Shown: positions 27,853 through 35,307, counted from the stretch's first letter. The stretch is DNA of 64,000 nucleotides from Caulobacteraceae bacterium UBA3198 (GCA_002363865.1 DEWY01000006.1:310001-374000), one strand, 5' to 3'. Numbers and translations: made by a program. Notes: generated by a model not told the origin, from the sequence alone.

Positions 27853-28374
27853 TCAACGGATGGTTTGCGCTTCGACCACTTGCAGGGTCTCGAAGTCCAC
27901 CACCAGGGGGACCACGCCCAGGGCGGCGAGGAAGCTCCGGAAGCCGGCTTGGTCGAGGGCGGTCGTAGCGGTGTTGGTCAGGGGATGGAAATTGACGATC
28001 GCCGCCTGCGCCAGGGCGTAATCAAGAACGAAGGTGACCTTCCGGTCCACATCATTGATCAGGCCCAGGGCCGTGACCGAGCCCGGCGTCACCCCCAGGG
28101 TTTCGACCATCAGCTCTTCCCGGCCAAAGGATAGTCGCGCCGAGCCGATCACCGGCGGCAGGCGCTTGAGGTCGATCACCGTCCGGTCGGCGGCCGAGAT
28201 GAGCCACAGCCGGTCCTTGGCGTCCTTCAGGAACAGGTTCTTGGTATGGGCGCCGGGCAGGCCGGCCTTGATCTCCTCGCCCTCGCCGACCCGGAAGACG
28301 GCCGGATGGTCCACGGTCCGGTGGGCGATATCGTGAGCGTCCAGGAAGGCGAGCAGGTCGGTGCGGGTCTTCAT
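27853..28374 (-). CDS. proX: Prolyl-tRNA editing protein ProX (YbaK/PrdX domain)
   Basis: A 173-residue free-standing editing domain that hydrolyses Ala-tRNA(Pro) made in error by prolyl-tRNA synthetase. Family blocks are VDHPAVFRVGEGEEI, GAHTKNLFLKDAKDRLWL with the key Lys, and GVTPGSVTALGLIND. Length is normal. An AGGAGG lies very close to the ATG. It stands 73 bases upstream of cnoX on the same strand and may have its own promoter. Confidence 0.93.
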   Translation of the reverse strand: MKTRTDLLAFLDAHDIAHRTVDHPAVFRVGEGEEIKAGLPGAHTKNLFLKDAKDRLWLISAADRTVIDLKRLPPVIGSARLSFGREELMVETLGVTPGSVTALGLINDVDRKVTFVLDYALAQAAIVNFHPLTNTATTALDQAGFRSFLAALGVVPLVVDFETLQVVEAQTIR

Positions 28375-28487
28375 GGCCTCCTCATAAGCCGCCCAGGGTC
28401 ATCGTGGAACTGGACGGCGCCGGCGAGGGCTGGCTAGAGCTTGAGTCCGGCCGGTCCGCGGCCGTCTGTCGAGAGGTTGGACGCCCC

Positions 28488-29231
28488 ATGGAGCTTGAGT
28501 GCTACCCCACCGCTGATCGCCCGCCGGAGATCGTGCCCGGTCGCCCCCAGCGGGCCTGGATGGAGAGCTTCGCCGACCGGCACCCCTATCGGTGCCTGCC
28601 GCTGACCATGGCCAACACCACCGGCTGGGAGATCCTCTGTCCCATGAGCTTCAGCGCCGAATGGAACGGCGGCGTCTACCAGGAGGACATCACCCTCATC
28701 CCGGACAATCCCCACCCCGATTTCCACAACTTCGCCAAGTCGCACTTCAGCCACGGCGTGATCACCTTCCACCCCGGCTACCTGTTCCGTACGCCGCCGG
28801 GCTGGTCGATGATGGCCCAGGGGCCGCCCAACCACGTCAAGGACGGCATCCAGCCCCTGGCTGGTCTGGTGGAGACCGAGTGGCTGCCCTTCCCCTTCAC
28901 CATGAACTGGATCTTCACCCGCCCGGGTCGGGTGAGCTTCCGCAAGGGCGAGCCCTTCTGTTTCATCACCCTGGTGCAGGATAAGCCCCTGGCGGAGTTC
29001 CAGCCGGTGATCCGGCCGCTGGCCCGCAACGCCGACCTGATGGGCCAGTACACGGCCTGGGAGAAGCATCGCACCGAGTTCAACGCCAAGATCTATCGGG
29101 GCGACCCCGAGGCCACCAAGGAGGCCTGGCAGCGGTTCTACTTCCGCGGCGAGTACCCCGACGCCGTGGCCGAGCCGCCCAAGGACCATGTGAACAAGCG
29201 CAGGCTGAAGGCCCCGAAATTCGGCGGCTAG
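28488..29231 (+). CDS. DUF6065-family protein
   Basis: A 247-residue soluble protein. Distinctive features are the start MELECYPTADRPPEIVPG, WEILCPMSFSAEWNGG, a His-rich middle (HFSHGVITFHPGYLFRTPPGWSMM) and MNWIFTRPGRVSFRKGEPFCFI. I place it in DUF6065 from memory; its function is unknown, and the His/Asp content hints at metal binding without proving it. The ATG at 28488 has GAGAGG upstream; a GTG 84 bases earlier is less likely. Confidence 0.8.
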   Translation: MELECYPTADRPPEIVPGRPQRAWMESFADRHPYRCLPLTMANTTGWEILCPMSFSAEWNGGVYQEDITLIPDNPHPDFHNFAKSHFSHGVITFHPGYLFRTPPGWSMMAQGPPNHVKDGIQPLAGLVETEWLPFPFTMNWIFTRPGRVSFRKGEPFCFITLVQDKPLAEFQPVIRPLARNADLMGQYTAWEKHRTEFNAKIYRGDPEATKEAWQRFYFRGEYPDAVAEPPKDHVNKRRLKAPKFGG

Positions 29232-29313
29232 GCCGCTTGCCAAGGCCCAAGTCCTCTGCCATAAGCCCGCTCTCGATTTTCGGGGGCGGCCACTTGGGTC
29301 GGCATCGAAAAGC

Positions 29314-29388
29314 GCGGGCGTAGCTCAGTGGTAGAGCACAACCTTGCCAAGGTTGGGGTCGAGAGTTCGAATCTCTTCGCCCGCTCCA
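29314..29388 (+). tRNA. tRNA-Gly (GCC anticodon)
   Basis: A complete cloverleaf: acceptor GCGGGCG pairs with CGCCCGC, the D-arm is AGCTCAGTGGTAGAGC, the anticodon arm is CAACC-TTGCCAA-GGTTG with GCC at 29346-29348, and the T-arm is GAGAGTTCGAATCTC. CCA is encoded (29386-29388). Its half from the anticodon loop onward is duplicated at 30741, so this gene has served as an integration site. Confidence 0.97.
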
Positions 29389-29452
29389 TTTCCCCTTCGG
29401 GGACATGAGGCGACACAAAGAAGCGGCCCCTGGCGGGCCGCTTTTTTTGTTT
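29344..29452 (+). repeat. Direct repeat (att-like), left copy within tRNA-Gly
   Basis: A 109-base segment from the anticodon loop of tRNA-Gly to just after its terminator. It is repeated at 30741-30849 with one mismatch (C/T in the terminator). The left boundary falls exactly at the anticodon loop, a usual crossover point for tRNA-directed tyrosine recombinases. Confidence 0.92.
29422..29449 (+). terminator. Rho-independent terminator of tRNA-Gly
   Basis: AGCGGCCC pairs with GGGCCGCT around a short CTGGC loop and is followed by seven T. The same hairpin, with one base changed, is in the duplicated segment at 30819-30846. Confidence 0.9.
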
Positions 29453-29564
29453 TTGTGAATACTGTCATGTAGTCATCCGTGATCCTCGGGCGGCAGGGGG
29501 TATGGGTGTAGCCTCTGCTATTTGGAGACTATCGAAAACAGGCCGCGATCCGAGGTGGCGAGCC

Positions 29565-29885
29565 TCAGAAGGTGAACGGGGCGATGTCTTTGAAAATGCC
29601 CGGCGCCGGAATTCCCAGGTAGCCGTTGAACTCGCCAAACGCGCCTAGCTGGCCGTTCCTATAGAGTTCAGAGCTGTAGAGCGCCGCTGACAGGCTCTTG
29701 AGCGCAAGCGCAAGAGCCTGAAGGCTCGAGACCCCCTGAGCATCAAGGGACTCATTGATCGGCGCACCGATCTCAAAGCGGCAGACCCACGTCTCCTCAT
29801 CCTTCTGTTCCGGCGCGAACAGACGAGCTGCCAGCTTGTCGCTGGTGAAGGAGAGATCGAGGGTCTGCTCAGCTATGATGGTCAT
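29565..29885 (-). CDS. Island gene 2, possible partner/immunity protein (DUF6968-like)
   Basis: A 106-residue acidic protein. The start MTIIAEQTLDL overlaps the stop of the upstream island gene in an ATGA, so the two are co-translated. The segment WVCRFEIGAPINESLDAQGVSSLQALALALKSL resembles small DUF6968-type proteins often found beside phage or toxin genes; this is a recollection, not a search. There is no signal peptide or membrane helix. Small size, acidity and coupling are compatible with an immunity or antitoxin role. Confidence 0.65.
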   Translation of the reverse strand: MTIIAEQTLDLSFTSDKLAARLFAPEQKDEETWVCRFEIGAPINESLDAQGVSSLQALALALKSLSAALYSSELYRNGQLGAFGEFNGYLGIPAPGIFKDIAPFTF

Positions 29886-30478
29886 CTTCGAGGTGCGCTC
29901 GGGTGGGTGAACAGGTTGGGGTAGTCGACTTCGCCTGTTAGTAAGCAATGCGAATAGCGGCGGGTGGCGCTCTCGTTACAAACGGCTTTTGCTGCGGCGT
30001 TGGGCTGACGACTGCAAGTCTCCCTATCACGGGCATCCTGAATCTCGCACTGCTTGCGATCTCGCTCCGGCGGCTTTGACGGCGGCAGCGTGGGGACGTC
30101 GCGAAAAGACGGTAGGCCCCGCGGCGGAATAGGCGGCACGCCACCCCAGTGGCAGGAGCGGCAAACATGGTCATTTGCTGCAATCTGGACCCGCTGGCGC
30201 TGAGCCTCTTCGTGGCCGAACGCGCCTCTTTGGGGAGCCGGCGCGGTAAGTTGGCGTTGGCCATAACCAAAGGCGCCCGGCCACCGATCGGATCCTGTGC
30301 GGGAGTTTGCTTCTGCAGCAAGAGCCAACGACGCCGGCCGCATCGGAGCTGTGATCTGCACATATCGCTGGGCCTCTCCAGCTTCGCGCTCATATTCAAG
30401 ATCCGCCGGTGAGCGGCGATACCATCGCTGTAACGCTTCACCTTCCAGACGTGCGGGATCGATCAGACCAAAGGCCAT
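29882..30478 (-). CDS. Island gene 1, Cys-rich protein of unknown function (possible effector)
   Basis: A 198-residue product of unknown family. The N-terminus (LQRWYRRSPADLEYERE, residues 17-33) is charged and helical. The middle is Gln/Ala-rich. A CxxC lies at C106/C109. After a Pro-rich linker come four cysteines spaced C144-x10-C155-x11-C167-x10-C178, like a disulfide-pinned helical hairpin. AAGGAAG precedes the ATG, supporting this frame over a 167-codon shadow. It lies downstream of an SOS box and is followed by a coupled small gene. An effector role is inferred from architecture only. Confidence 0.7.
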   Translation of the reverse strand: MAFGLIDPARLEGEALQRWYRRSPADLEYEREAGEAQRYVQITAPMRPASLALAAEANSRTGSDRWPGAFGYGQRQLTAPAPQRGAFGHEEAQRQRVQIAANDHVCRSCHWGGVPPIPPRGLPSFRDVPTLPPSKPPERDRKQCEIQDARDRETCSRQPNAAAKAVCNESATRRYSHCLLTGEVDYPNLFTHPSAPRR

Positions 30479-30552
30479 GCTAGCTTCCTTGAGGATGTGA
30501 GTTCGGCGCGCCTTCTCAGGGAAGAGATGAGGCAGCTATAGTTGCTGGGCAT

Positions 30553-30607
30553 CATGGTGCGGTGGCTCGGATGCCCTCAGGCGATCCCGCGCAGACCCCG
30601 CACCATG
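30553..30607. promoter_or_regulatory. Inverted repeat in the leader of the island genes
   Basis: CATGGTGCGG (30553-30562) is exactly complementary in reverse to CCGCACCATG (30598-30607), with 35 bases between. It lies between the SOS box and the first island gene, so it would be in the 5' leader RNA. It could be a folded RNA control element or a protein site. Confidence 0.6.
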
Positions 30608-30640
30608 AAACTATTCTATCAAGATCACGTGCGAATGCGA

Positions 30641-30655
30641 GAACAAAAAGAGAAC
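30641..30655 (-). promoter_or_regulatory. LexA/SOS box upstream of the island genes
   Basis: On the minus strand this reads GTTC-TCTTTTT-GTTC, a perfect match to the alphaproteobacterial LexA consensus GTTC-N7-GTTC. It is 162 bases upstream of island gene 1. A TAGAAT hexamer (30613-30618) downstream may be the -10 element. Confidence 0.85.
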
Positions 30656-30740
30656 AAATAGGCTCAGCGCCGCCCATTTCTCTGCAATCGGCAGTAGCCG
30701 AGTGAGACCTAAGTCACTGTCTGACAAAGCAATTCCGCCG

Positions 30741-30849
30741 TTGCCAAGGTTGGGGTCGAGAGTTCGAATCTCTTCGCCCGCTCCATTTCCCCTTCGGGGA
30801 CATGAGGCGACACAAAGAAGCGGTCCCTGGCGGGCCGCTTTTTTTGTTT
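30741..30849 (+). repeat. Direct repeat (att-like), right copy: tRNA-Gly 3' fragment plus terminator
   Basis: Copies 29344-29452 with one mismatch. It holds the tRNA from the anticodon loop to CCA and the terminator hairpin, but no 5' half, so it is not a functional tRNA gene. It marks the right boundary of the mini-island. Confidence 0.92.
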
Positions 30850-30961
30850 CTGGTCCAGGCGAGGCGGCGCCCGCCGACTGCAACCAAGGACCGGTCTCCA
30901 GCATTTTCCCCTGCGAGACGCTTCGCCGTTTTGGCGGGGCTGAGAGCAGATGGAGGTCCCC

Positions 30962-31159
30962 ATGACCGAACAACGCAAAGATGACCAGGCCCAGGCCCCG
31001 AGCTCGCGGCCGGCCGCCCCTCTGCCAGAGGGTCAGAAGCCCGACCAACTCGAGCGCGAAGACCGGAAGGCCGAGACCCGTCAGGAGGCCCTGGTGGACG
31101 AAGCGGTTGAGGAAACCTTCCCGGCCAGCGACCCCATCGCGCCCAAGCACATCACCTGA
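30962..31159 (+). CDS. Small conserved protein with EETFPASDP motif
   Basis: A 65-residue hydrophilic, probably disordered protein rich in Gln, Glu, Asp and Pro. It ends VDEAVEETFPASDPIAPKHIT, a motif found in many short alphaproteobacterial proteins of unknown role. The ATG at 30962 has GGAGG five bases upstream; an ATG 12 bases earlier overlaps that site. It lies just outside the island and is followed by a strong terminator. Confidence 0.8.
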   Translation: MTEQRKDDQAQAPSSRPAAPLPEGQKPDQLEREDRKAETRQEALVDEAVEETFPASDPIAPKHIT

Positions 31160-31187
31160 GCCGAACGGCGCAGGTCCAGACGTAAAA

Positions 31188-31215
31188 AAGGGGCGGACCT
31201 TTCGGTCCGCCCCTT
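31188..31215. terminator. Terminator hairpin between convergent genes
   Basis: AAGGGGCGGACC pairs with GGTCCGCCCCTT around a TTTC loop, with an A-run before and a T-rich stretch after. It can end both the small gene at 30962-31159 and the lipoprotein gene at 31240 on the other strand. Confidence 0.85.
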
Positions 31216-31239
31216 CTCGTTTTGGATAGGGTCGTCGGA

Positions 31240-31815
31240 TCAGGGCGTCGGGCGCATGATCCGCGGCCCAAGGTTTTCCAGCACCGCGCGGGCGTCAAAG
31301 GCGTTCGGGTCGCCGGCCGGCTTGGCGCCCCGGTACATGACGATTTCGGCCGTGGCCTCGAACCGCTCAACCGTGCGCACATCCACCCGGTCGGCCCAGA
31401 AGGGGTCGCCCCAATAGGGATCCCAGGTGCGCCAGCTGTAGGCTGAGTAGTACCGCCAGTGCGGCCGCCAGTAGGAATAGCGCGGGCCGTACCACGGATT
31501 GTAGAAGGGGTCGGGCTGCACATAGGTCCGCGCATCGCGGTCGGTGGCGCGGGTGACGATGGAGAAGCCGTCATAGCCCTGCTGCAGGGTCAGTTCGGCC
31601 GCCCGGTAGAGCAGGTAGCCTTCCACCGTCTCCCGGCCCGTCAGGCTGTTGCCGGCGAAGCTCACCCGCCAGCGGTCCGGCTCCACCCGCATTTCGGAAT
31701 AGCCGCCCGACACCGCGGCGCCCGGCAGATTGGGCTGATAGGGCGTCGCCGTGGCGCAGGCGCTCAACCCGGCGAGCAGGGCGAGGGCGACAGCGGGACC
31801 CGATAGTCTTTTCAT
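31240..31815 (-). CDS. CC0125/CC1285-family lipoprotein
   Basis: A 191-residue lipoprotein. The signal MKRLSGPAVALALLAGLSAC ends in a lipobox, with Cys20 the modified residue. The mature part has YRAAELTLQQGYDGFSIVTR, typical of a lipoprotein family annotated from Caulobacter. An aromatic Trp/Tyr-rich stretch follows (about residues 100-135). It is likely anchored in the outer membrane; function unknown. A longer in-frame reading was rejected because it adds basic low-complexity sequence before the signal. Confidence 0.88.
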   Translation of the reverse strand: MKRLSGPAVALALLAGLSACATATPYQPNLPGAAVSGGYSEMRVEPDRWRVSFAGNSLTGRETVEGYLLYRAAELTLQQGYDGFSIVTRATDRDARTYVQPDPFYNPWYGPRYSYWRPHWRYYSAYSWRTWDPYWGDPFWADRVDVRTVERFEATAEIVMYRGAKPAGDPNAFDARAVLENLGPRIMRPTP

Positions 31816-32133
31816 GTTCGTCTCGTTCCTTGAGAACGTCCCCCGAACGCTCTGCGGCAGACTAGGCCAACACCGTGGCGCAAATTTGGTTGCCCGGCCA
31901 CCGTCGCGGCCCGGACATCGGCCCAGAGGCGCGGGGCGGATGACATTTTCGTGTGCGCGCGTCCTGAGCGGCCGGGGGCGATTACGCCCAAAACGAGAGC
32001 CTGAACGAGGCCTTAGGGCCCTCCGAACCCGACGTGGCGTGAGACGTGCAGACCCGGGCGGTGTAGATTTCACTTAATTCCTATTGAGACACTAGGGTAG
32101 TGTCGCAGCGGGCTGGGACGTCGGGGGCGAGCG
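31816..32133. other. Divergent intergenic region with a palindromic operator
   Basis: These 318 bases separate the lipoprotein and TSUP permease starts and hold no credible gene. The last 70 bases are AT-richer and contain GACACTA-GGG-TAGTGTC, annotated separately. Promoters for both genes should lie here. Confidence 0.6.
32088..32104. promoter_or_regulatory. Palindrome GACACTA-GGG-TAGTGTC upstream of the TSUP permease
   Basis: A perfect 7+3+7 inverted repeat ending 29 bases before the permease start, where it would overlap a promoter. It is a likely operator for a dimeric repressor; the regulator is not encoded next to it. Confidence 0.6.
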
Positions 32134-32904
32134 ATGGAATCGGACTTCATGCTGTTTGCGGCGGTAGGCTTCGCCGCCCAGCTTGTGGATGGCGCCCTGG
32201 GCATGGCCTACGGGGTGGTCTCCACGACGACCCTGCTGGCCATGGGAGTCTCGCCAGCCAACGCCTCGGCCAGCGTGCACGCCGCCAAGGTCTTTACGGG
32301 GGCGGCCTCGGCCCTCTCCCATGCGCTGCACAAAAACATCAATTGGCGCCTCCTTGGGCTCCTGGCCTCCGGCGGCGTGTTGGGCGGGGTGGCCGGCACC
32401 TACCTGCTGACCTCCATCGATGGGGACAGGATCAAGCCCTATGTGGTCGCCTGGCTTGGCCTCATGGGCCTGGTCATCCTCTATCGCGCCTGGAAGGGCG
32501 TGCGGCCCAAGCCGTTCTCCTGGAAGAGCCCCCTGCCGCTTGGCGTCGCTGGCGGTTTCTTCGACGCCGTGGGCGGCGGCGGATGGGGGCCGGTGGTGAC
32601 CTCCACCCTGCTGGGCTCCGGCGCTGATCCCCGCAAGGCCATCGGCACCACCAATGCGGCGGAGTTCTTCGTCGCCGCGGCCGTCTCGGCGGCCTTCCTC
32701 TCGGCCCTGCTGTCGGGTCATTGGGAGACCGAAGGCCTGCGCGACCACCTGTCGTCGGTTCTTGGCCTCATCGCCGGCGGGGTGGTCGCCGCCCCCCTGG
32801 CCGGCTGGATGACCAAGATCCTGCCGATCCGCGCCCTGACCTGGTTCGTCGGCGTCCTGGTCACCGGCCTGGCGATCTGGCAAGCGGTGGTGCTGTTCCT
32901 CTAG
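32134..32904 (+). CDS. TSUP (TauE/SafE) family anion permease
   Basis: A 256-residue inner-membrane protein with about eight helices. The two-fold family repeat is visible as QLVDGALGMAYGVVSTTTLL (first half) and GFFDAVGGGGWGPVVTSTLL (second half). TSUP members export or import sulfite, sulfonates or other sulfur-containing anions; the substrate here is unknown. A palindromic operator just upstream suggests inducible expression. Confidence 0.9.
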   Translation: MESDFMLFAAVGFAAQLVDGALGMAYGVVSTTTLLAMGVSPANASASVHAAKVFTGAASALSHALHKNINWRLLGLLASGGVLGGVAGTYLLTSIDGDRIKPYVVAWLGLMGLVILYRAWKGVRPKPFSWKSPLPLGVAGGFFDAVGGGGWGPVVTSTLLGSGADPRKAIGTTNAAEFFVAAAVSAAFLSALLSGHWETEGLRDHLSSVLGLIAGGVVAAPLAGWMTKILPIRALTWFVGVLVTGLAIWQAVVLFL

Positions 32905-32919
32905 GCCGCAACGGGCGCC

Positions 32920-33324
32920 TCAGGCGCCCACCACAGCCAGGGTCCAGACGATGCGGCCCGCCGCGCCAAACAGCAGCACCGCAGCGGCCAGCGCCTGGAT
33001 CATGAAGCCCAGCTCGCGCTTACCCGGATCGGCCACATAGCCCAGGGCGTAGAGAATGCGCCCGATGATCCAGATCACGCCCAGGCCTGCGGCCACCAGG
33101 TCATTCCAATAGAGGGCGAACAGCCACAGGGCCGGCAGGAAGATGGGCAACCATTCCAGGGTGTTGGCCTGTACCCGGATATGCCGCTCCAGCACGGGAT
33201 CTCCAGTCATGGTCGGGGCGGCGATACCGCTCTTCTGTCGCGCCCCGCCGACCCGGAGCCCCATCCAGACATAGACCAGTATGGCGGCGATGGTGACCAG
33301 CGCGACCCAGCTGTGCGGACCCAT
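32920..33324 (-). CDS. MAPEG-family membrane protein
   Basis: A 134-residue, four-helix membrane protein. The conserved RHIRVQANTLEWLPIFLPALWLFALY segment after the first helix is the MAPEG (microsomal glutathione S-transferase-like) signature. The ATG at 33324 (MGPHSWVALVTIAAI) is preceded by a GAGGGGAAG. A much longer in-frame reading overlaps genes on the other strand and was rejected. It converges with the TSUP permease gene. Activity is not predicted. Confidence 0.85.
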   Translation of the reverse strand: MGPHSWVALVTIAAILVYVWMGLRVGGARQKSGIAAPTMTGDPVLERHIRVQANTLEWLPIFLPALWLFALYWNDLVAAGLGVIWIIGRILYALGYVADPGKRELGFMIQALAAAVLLFGAAGRIVWTLAVVGA

Positions 33325-33526
33325 GGCGAACTTCCCCTCAGATTGATGACGGCGCAGCTTCGCACCTTGCCGGCACAGTGGCATGGGCCAAGCGTCACCG
33401 GAACCGTCACCGGTGACAGGCGGCGGCCTGAGAGGCGCCCCATTGCGAAAAACTGACGATCCGTGCGGAACGATCTGCAGGCGGAAGCGTGTTTTAGCCG
33501 GGTCCAGCCGATACAGGAGCCGGCCC

Positions 33527-34087
33527 GTGTCCTCAGTCCATACGTCCGAAACCGACGCCCCTTGGCGCCGCCGCGCCAGCAAGGCCGCAGGCGCCTTCAA
33601 GGAAGCCCGCAGCTGGGCGGCCGGGGAGCCCCGGGAGACCGCCCCCAGCGCCGCCCTGCCTCTGCCAGGCGGGAAGCGCATGCGTCTGACCACCGATCGC
33701 GTGCGGGCCAAGCCCGCCCTGTCGCCACAGGTCTCTTTCATGCTGGGCCAGAACGCCATTGGACTTGGGGTCTGGGGCCTGTTCTTTCCCCGGGCCGTCC
33801 AACGCTTCCTCGGCCTGAACGGGTCGCCCCAGACCACCCAGGTGCTGTTCGGCGCCCGGGAGATAGCCACGGGCGTGGGGCTGTTCTCGGATCCGACCCG
33901 GTCGGGCGTGCTGTGGGCGCGGGTGGCCGGCGACGTCTTCGCCATCGCCGTGCTGAGCGCCCTGAACCGGCGGAGCAACCCCAAGCGCGGCAACGCCCGC
34001 CTGGCCCTGGGCGTGGTGCTGGCCGTGACCGCCCTCGATGTGATCACCGCCACCCGCATGACCAACGTCAAGCGCAACTGCGACTAG
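33527..34087 (+). CDS. Small membrane protein, 'cyclase dehydrase'/DUF4267-like
   Basis: A product of about 186 residues. A charged N-terminus (about 55 residues) is followed by four likely membrane segments with LGVWGLFFPRAVQRFLGLNG, REIATGVGLFSDP and WARVAGDVFAIAVLSAL. Similar proteins in Caulobacterales are labelled cyclase dehydrase without evidence. The GTG at 33527 has AGGAG at ideal spacing; ATG at 33680 is the alternative and would remove the soluble part. It is followed 12 bases later by the alcohol dehydrogenase, so the two form an operon. Confidence 0.65.
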   Translation: MSSVHTSETDAPWRRRASKAAGAFKEARSWAAGEPRETAPSAALPLPGGKRMRLTTDRVRAKPALSPQVSFMLGQNAIGLGVWGLFFPRAVQRFLGLNGSPQTTQVLFGAREIATGVGLFSDPTRSGVLWARVAGDVFAIAVLSALNRRSNPKRGNARLALGVVLAVTALDVITATRMTNVKRNCD

Positions 34088-34099
34088 GAGGACCGCCCC

Positions 34100-35275
34100 A
34101 TGAAAGCCATTTGCTGGCAAGGCAAGAAGGACCTCCGCTGCGAGGAGGTGCCCGATCCGATCATTGAGGACCCCAAGGATGCGATCATCCGGGTGACCTC
34201 CACCTGCATCTGCGGGTCCGACCTGCACCTGATGGATGGCCTGGTGCCGACCATGTGCGTCGGCGACGTCATGGGCCATGAGGCCATGGGCGAGGTGGTC
34301 GAGGCTGGCCCCGAGGCCCAGGCCCTTGGTCTGAAGGTCGGCGACCGGGTGGTCGTGCCGTTCCAGATGACCTGCGGCGAATGCGAGCAGTGCCAGGCCG
34401 GCAACTATTCGGTCTGCCAGACCACCAACCGCAATTCTGACCTGGCCAAGGCCTTCTTCGGCGACACGACAGCCGGCCTGTTCGGCTATTCCCACATCAC
34501 CGGCGGCTATGCCGGGGGGCAGGCCGAATATCTGCGCGTGCCCTATGCGGCCACCACCCTGGTCAAGATCCCGCAGGCCGGGGACGACGAGAAATATCTC
34601 TTCCTCAGCGACATCCTGCCCACCGGCTGGCAGGCGGCGGCCTTCTGCGACATCCAGCCCACCGACACGGTGGCGGTCTGGGGCTGCGGGCCGGTGGGAC
34701 TGTTCGCCATCCAGTCGGCGATCATCCAGGGCGCCCAGCGGGTCATCGCCATCGACGACGTGCCTGAGCGCCTGGCCCTGGCGTCCGGTCTGGGAGCCGA
34801 GGTGCTGGATCGCAGCGCCCAGAAGGTGCTGCCCAGCCTGAAGGACATGACCGACGGTCACGGACCGGAAAAATGCATCGAGGCGGTGGGGATGGAAGCC
34901 CATGGCCCGACCCCGCTGCTCAGCATGATCGACAGGGTGCAGACTGCGCTCAAGCTCGAGACCGAACGGCCGGTGGCCCTTCGTGAGGCGATCATGGCCT
35001 GCAAGGCGGCCGGTACGGTCTCGATGCCCGGGGTCTATGGGGGGCTGGCCAACATGATCCCGCTGGGCGCCTTGATGAACAAGGGCCTGACCCTGCGCAC
35101 CGGCCAGACCCATGTGCGGCGCTGGAGCGACGATCTGCTGCGCCGGCTGGACGAAGGCGAGATCGATCCCACCTTCCTGATCACCCACACCGAGCCGCTC
35201 GGCCGTGGGCCGGAGATGTACAAGACCTTCCGCGACAAGCAGGACGGCTGCGTGAAAGTGGTGCTCAAGCCCTGA
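34100..35275 (+). CDS. Zinc-dependent alcohol dehydrogenase (formaldehyde dehydrogenase-like)
   Basis: A 391-residue MDR-family enzyme. The catalytic zinc ligands are in CICGSDLH and GHEAMGE; the structural zinc site is CGECEQCQAGNYSVC; and the NAD motif is VWGCGPVGLFAIQSA. The insertion after the zinc lobe and the overall length match the glutathione-independent formaldehyde dehydrogenase-like branch. AGGAGG precedes the ATG. The substrate is unknown. It is downstream partner of the small membrane protein. Confidence 0.92.
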   Translation: MKAICWQGKKDLRCEEVPDPIIEDPKDAIIRVTSTCICGSDLHLMDGLVPTMCVGDVMGHEAMGEVVEAGPEAQALGLKVGDRVVVPFQMTCGECEQCQAGNYSVCQTTNRNSDLAKAFFGDTTAGLFGYSHITGGYAGGQAEYLRVPYAATTLVKIPQAGDDEKYLFLSDILPTGWQAAAFCDIQPTDTVAVWGCGPVGLFAIQSAIIQGAQRVIAIDDVPERLALASGLGAEVLDRSAQKVLPSLKDMTDGHGPEKCIEAVGMEAHGPTPLLSMIDRVQTALKLETERPVALREAIMACKAAGTVSMPGVYGGLANMIPLGALMNKGLTLRTGQTHVRRWSDDLLRRLDEGEIDPTFLITHTEPLGRGPEMYKTFRDKQDGCVKVVLKP

Positions 35276-35307
35276 GGGCTGGCGGGGCGTCTCGGCCCGC
35301 CGGGGCC

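Larger units (their letters stand above)
29389..30849. mobile_element. Minimal tRNA-Gly-associated island carrying two cargo genes
   Basis: The segment between the direct repeats (29453-30740, 1288 bases) is visibly poorer in GC than its surroundings: one sampled 60-base line is 57% GC and one leader line 37%, against roughly 70% around it. It carries only two overlapping minus-strand genes behind an SOS box. No integrase, transposase or excisionase frame was seen, so it is either the decayed remnant of a larger island or an element mobilised in trans. Confidence 0.8.

Noticed and set aside
29453..30740. An integrase or recombinase gene inside the mini-island
   Set aside because: No frame shows tyrosine recombinase (R-HxxR-Y) or serine recombinase motifs, and there is no room for one beside the two cargo genes.
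30741..30785. A second tRNA-Gly gene
   Set aside because: Only the sequence from the anticodon loop to CCA is present. The 5' acceptor strand, D-arm and 5' anticodon stem are missing, so it is an att-like fragment.
30611..31150. Minus-strand open frame of 179 codons across the right tRNA fragment, containing GEEIRTLDPNLGN
   Set aside because: This phrase is the known false translation produced by the antisense of a tRNA-Gly and its terminator, and the frame overlaps the better-supported small gene at 30962-31159.
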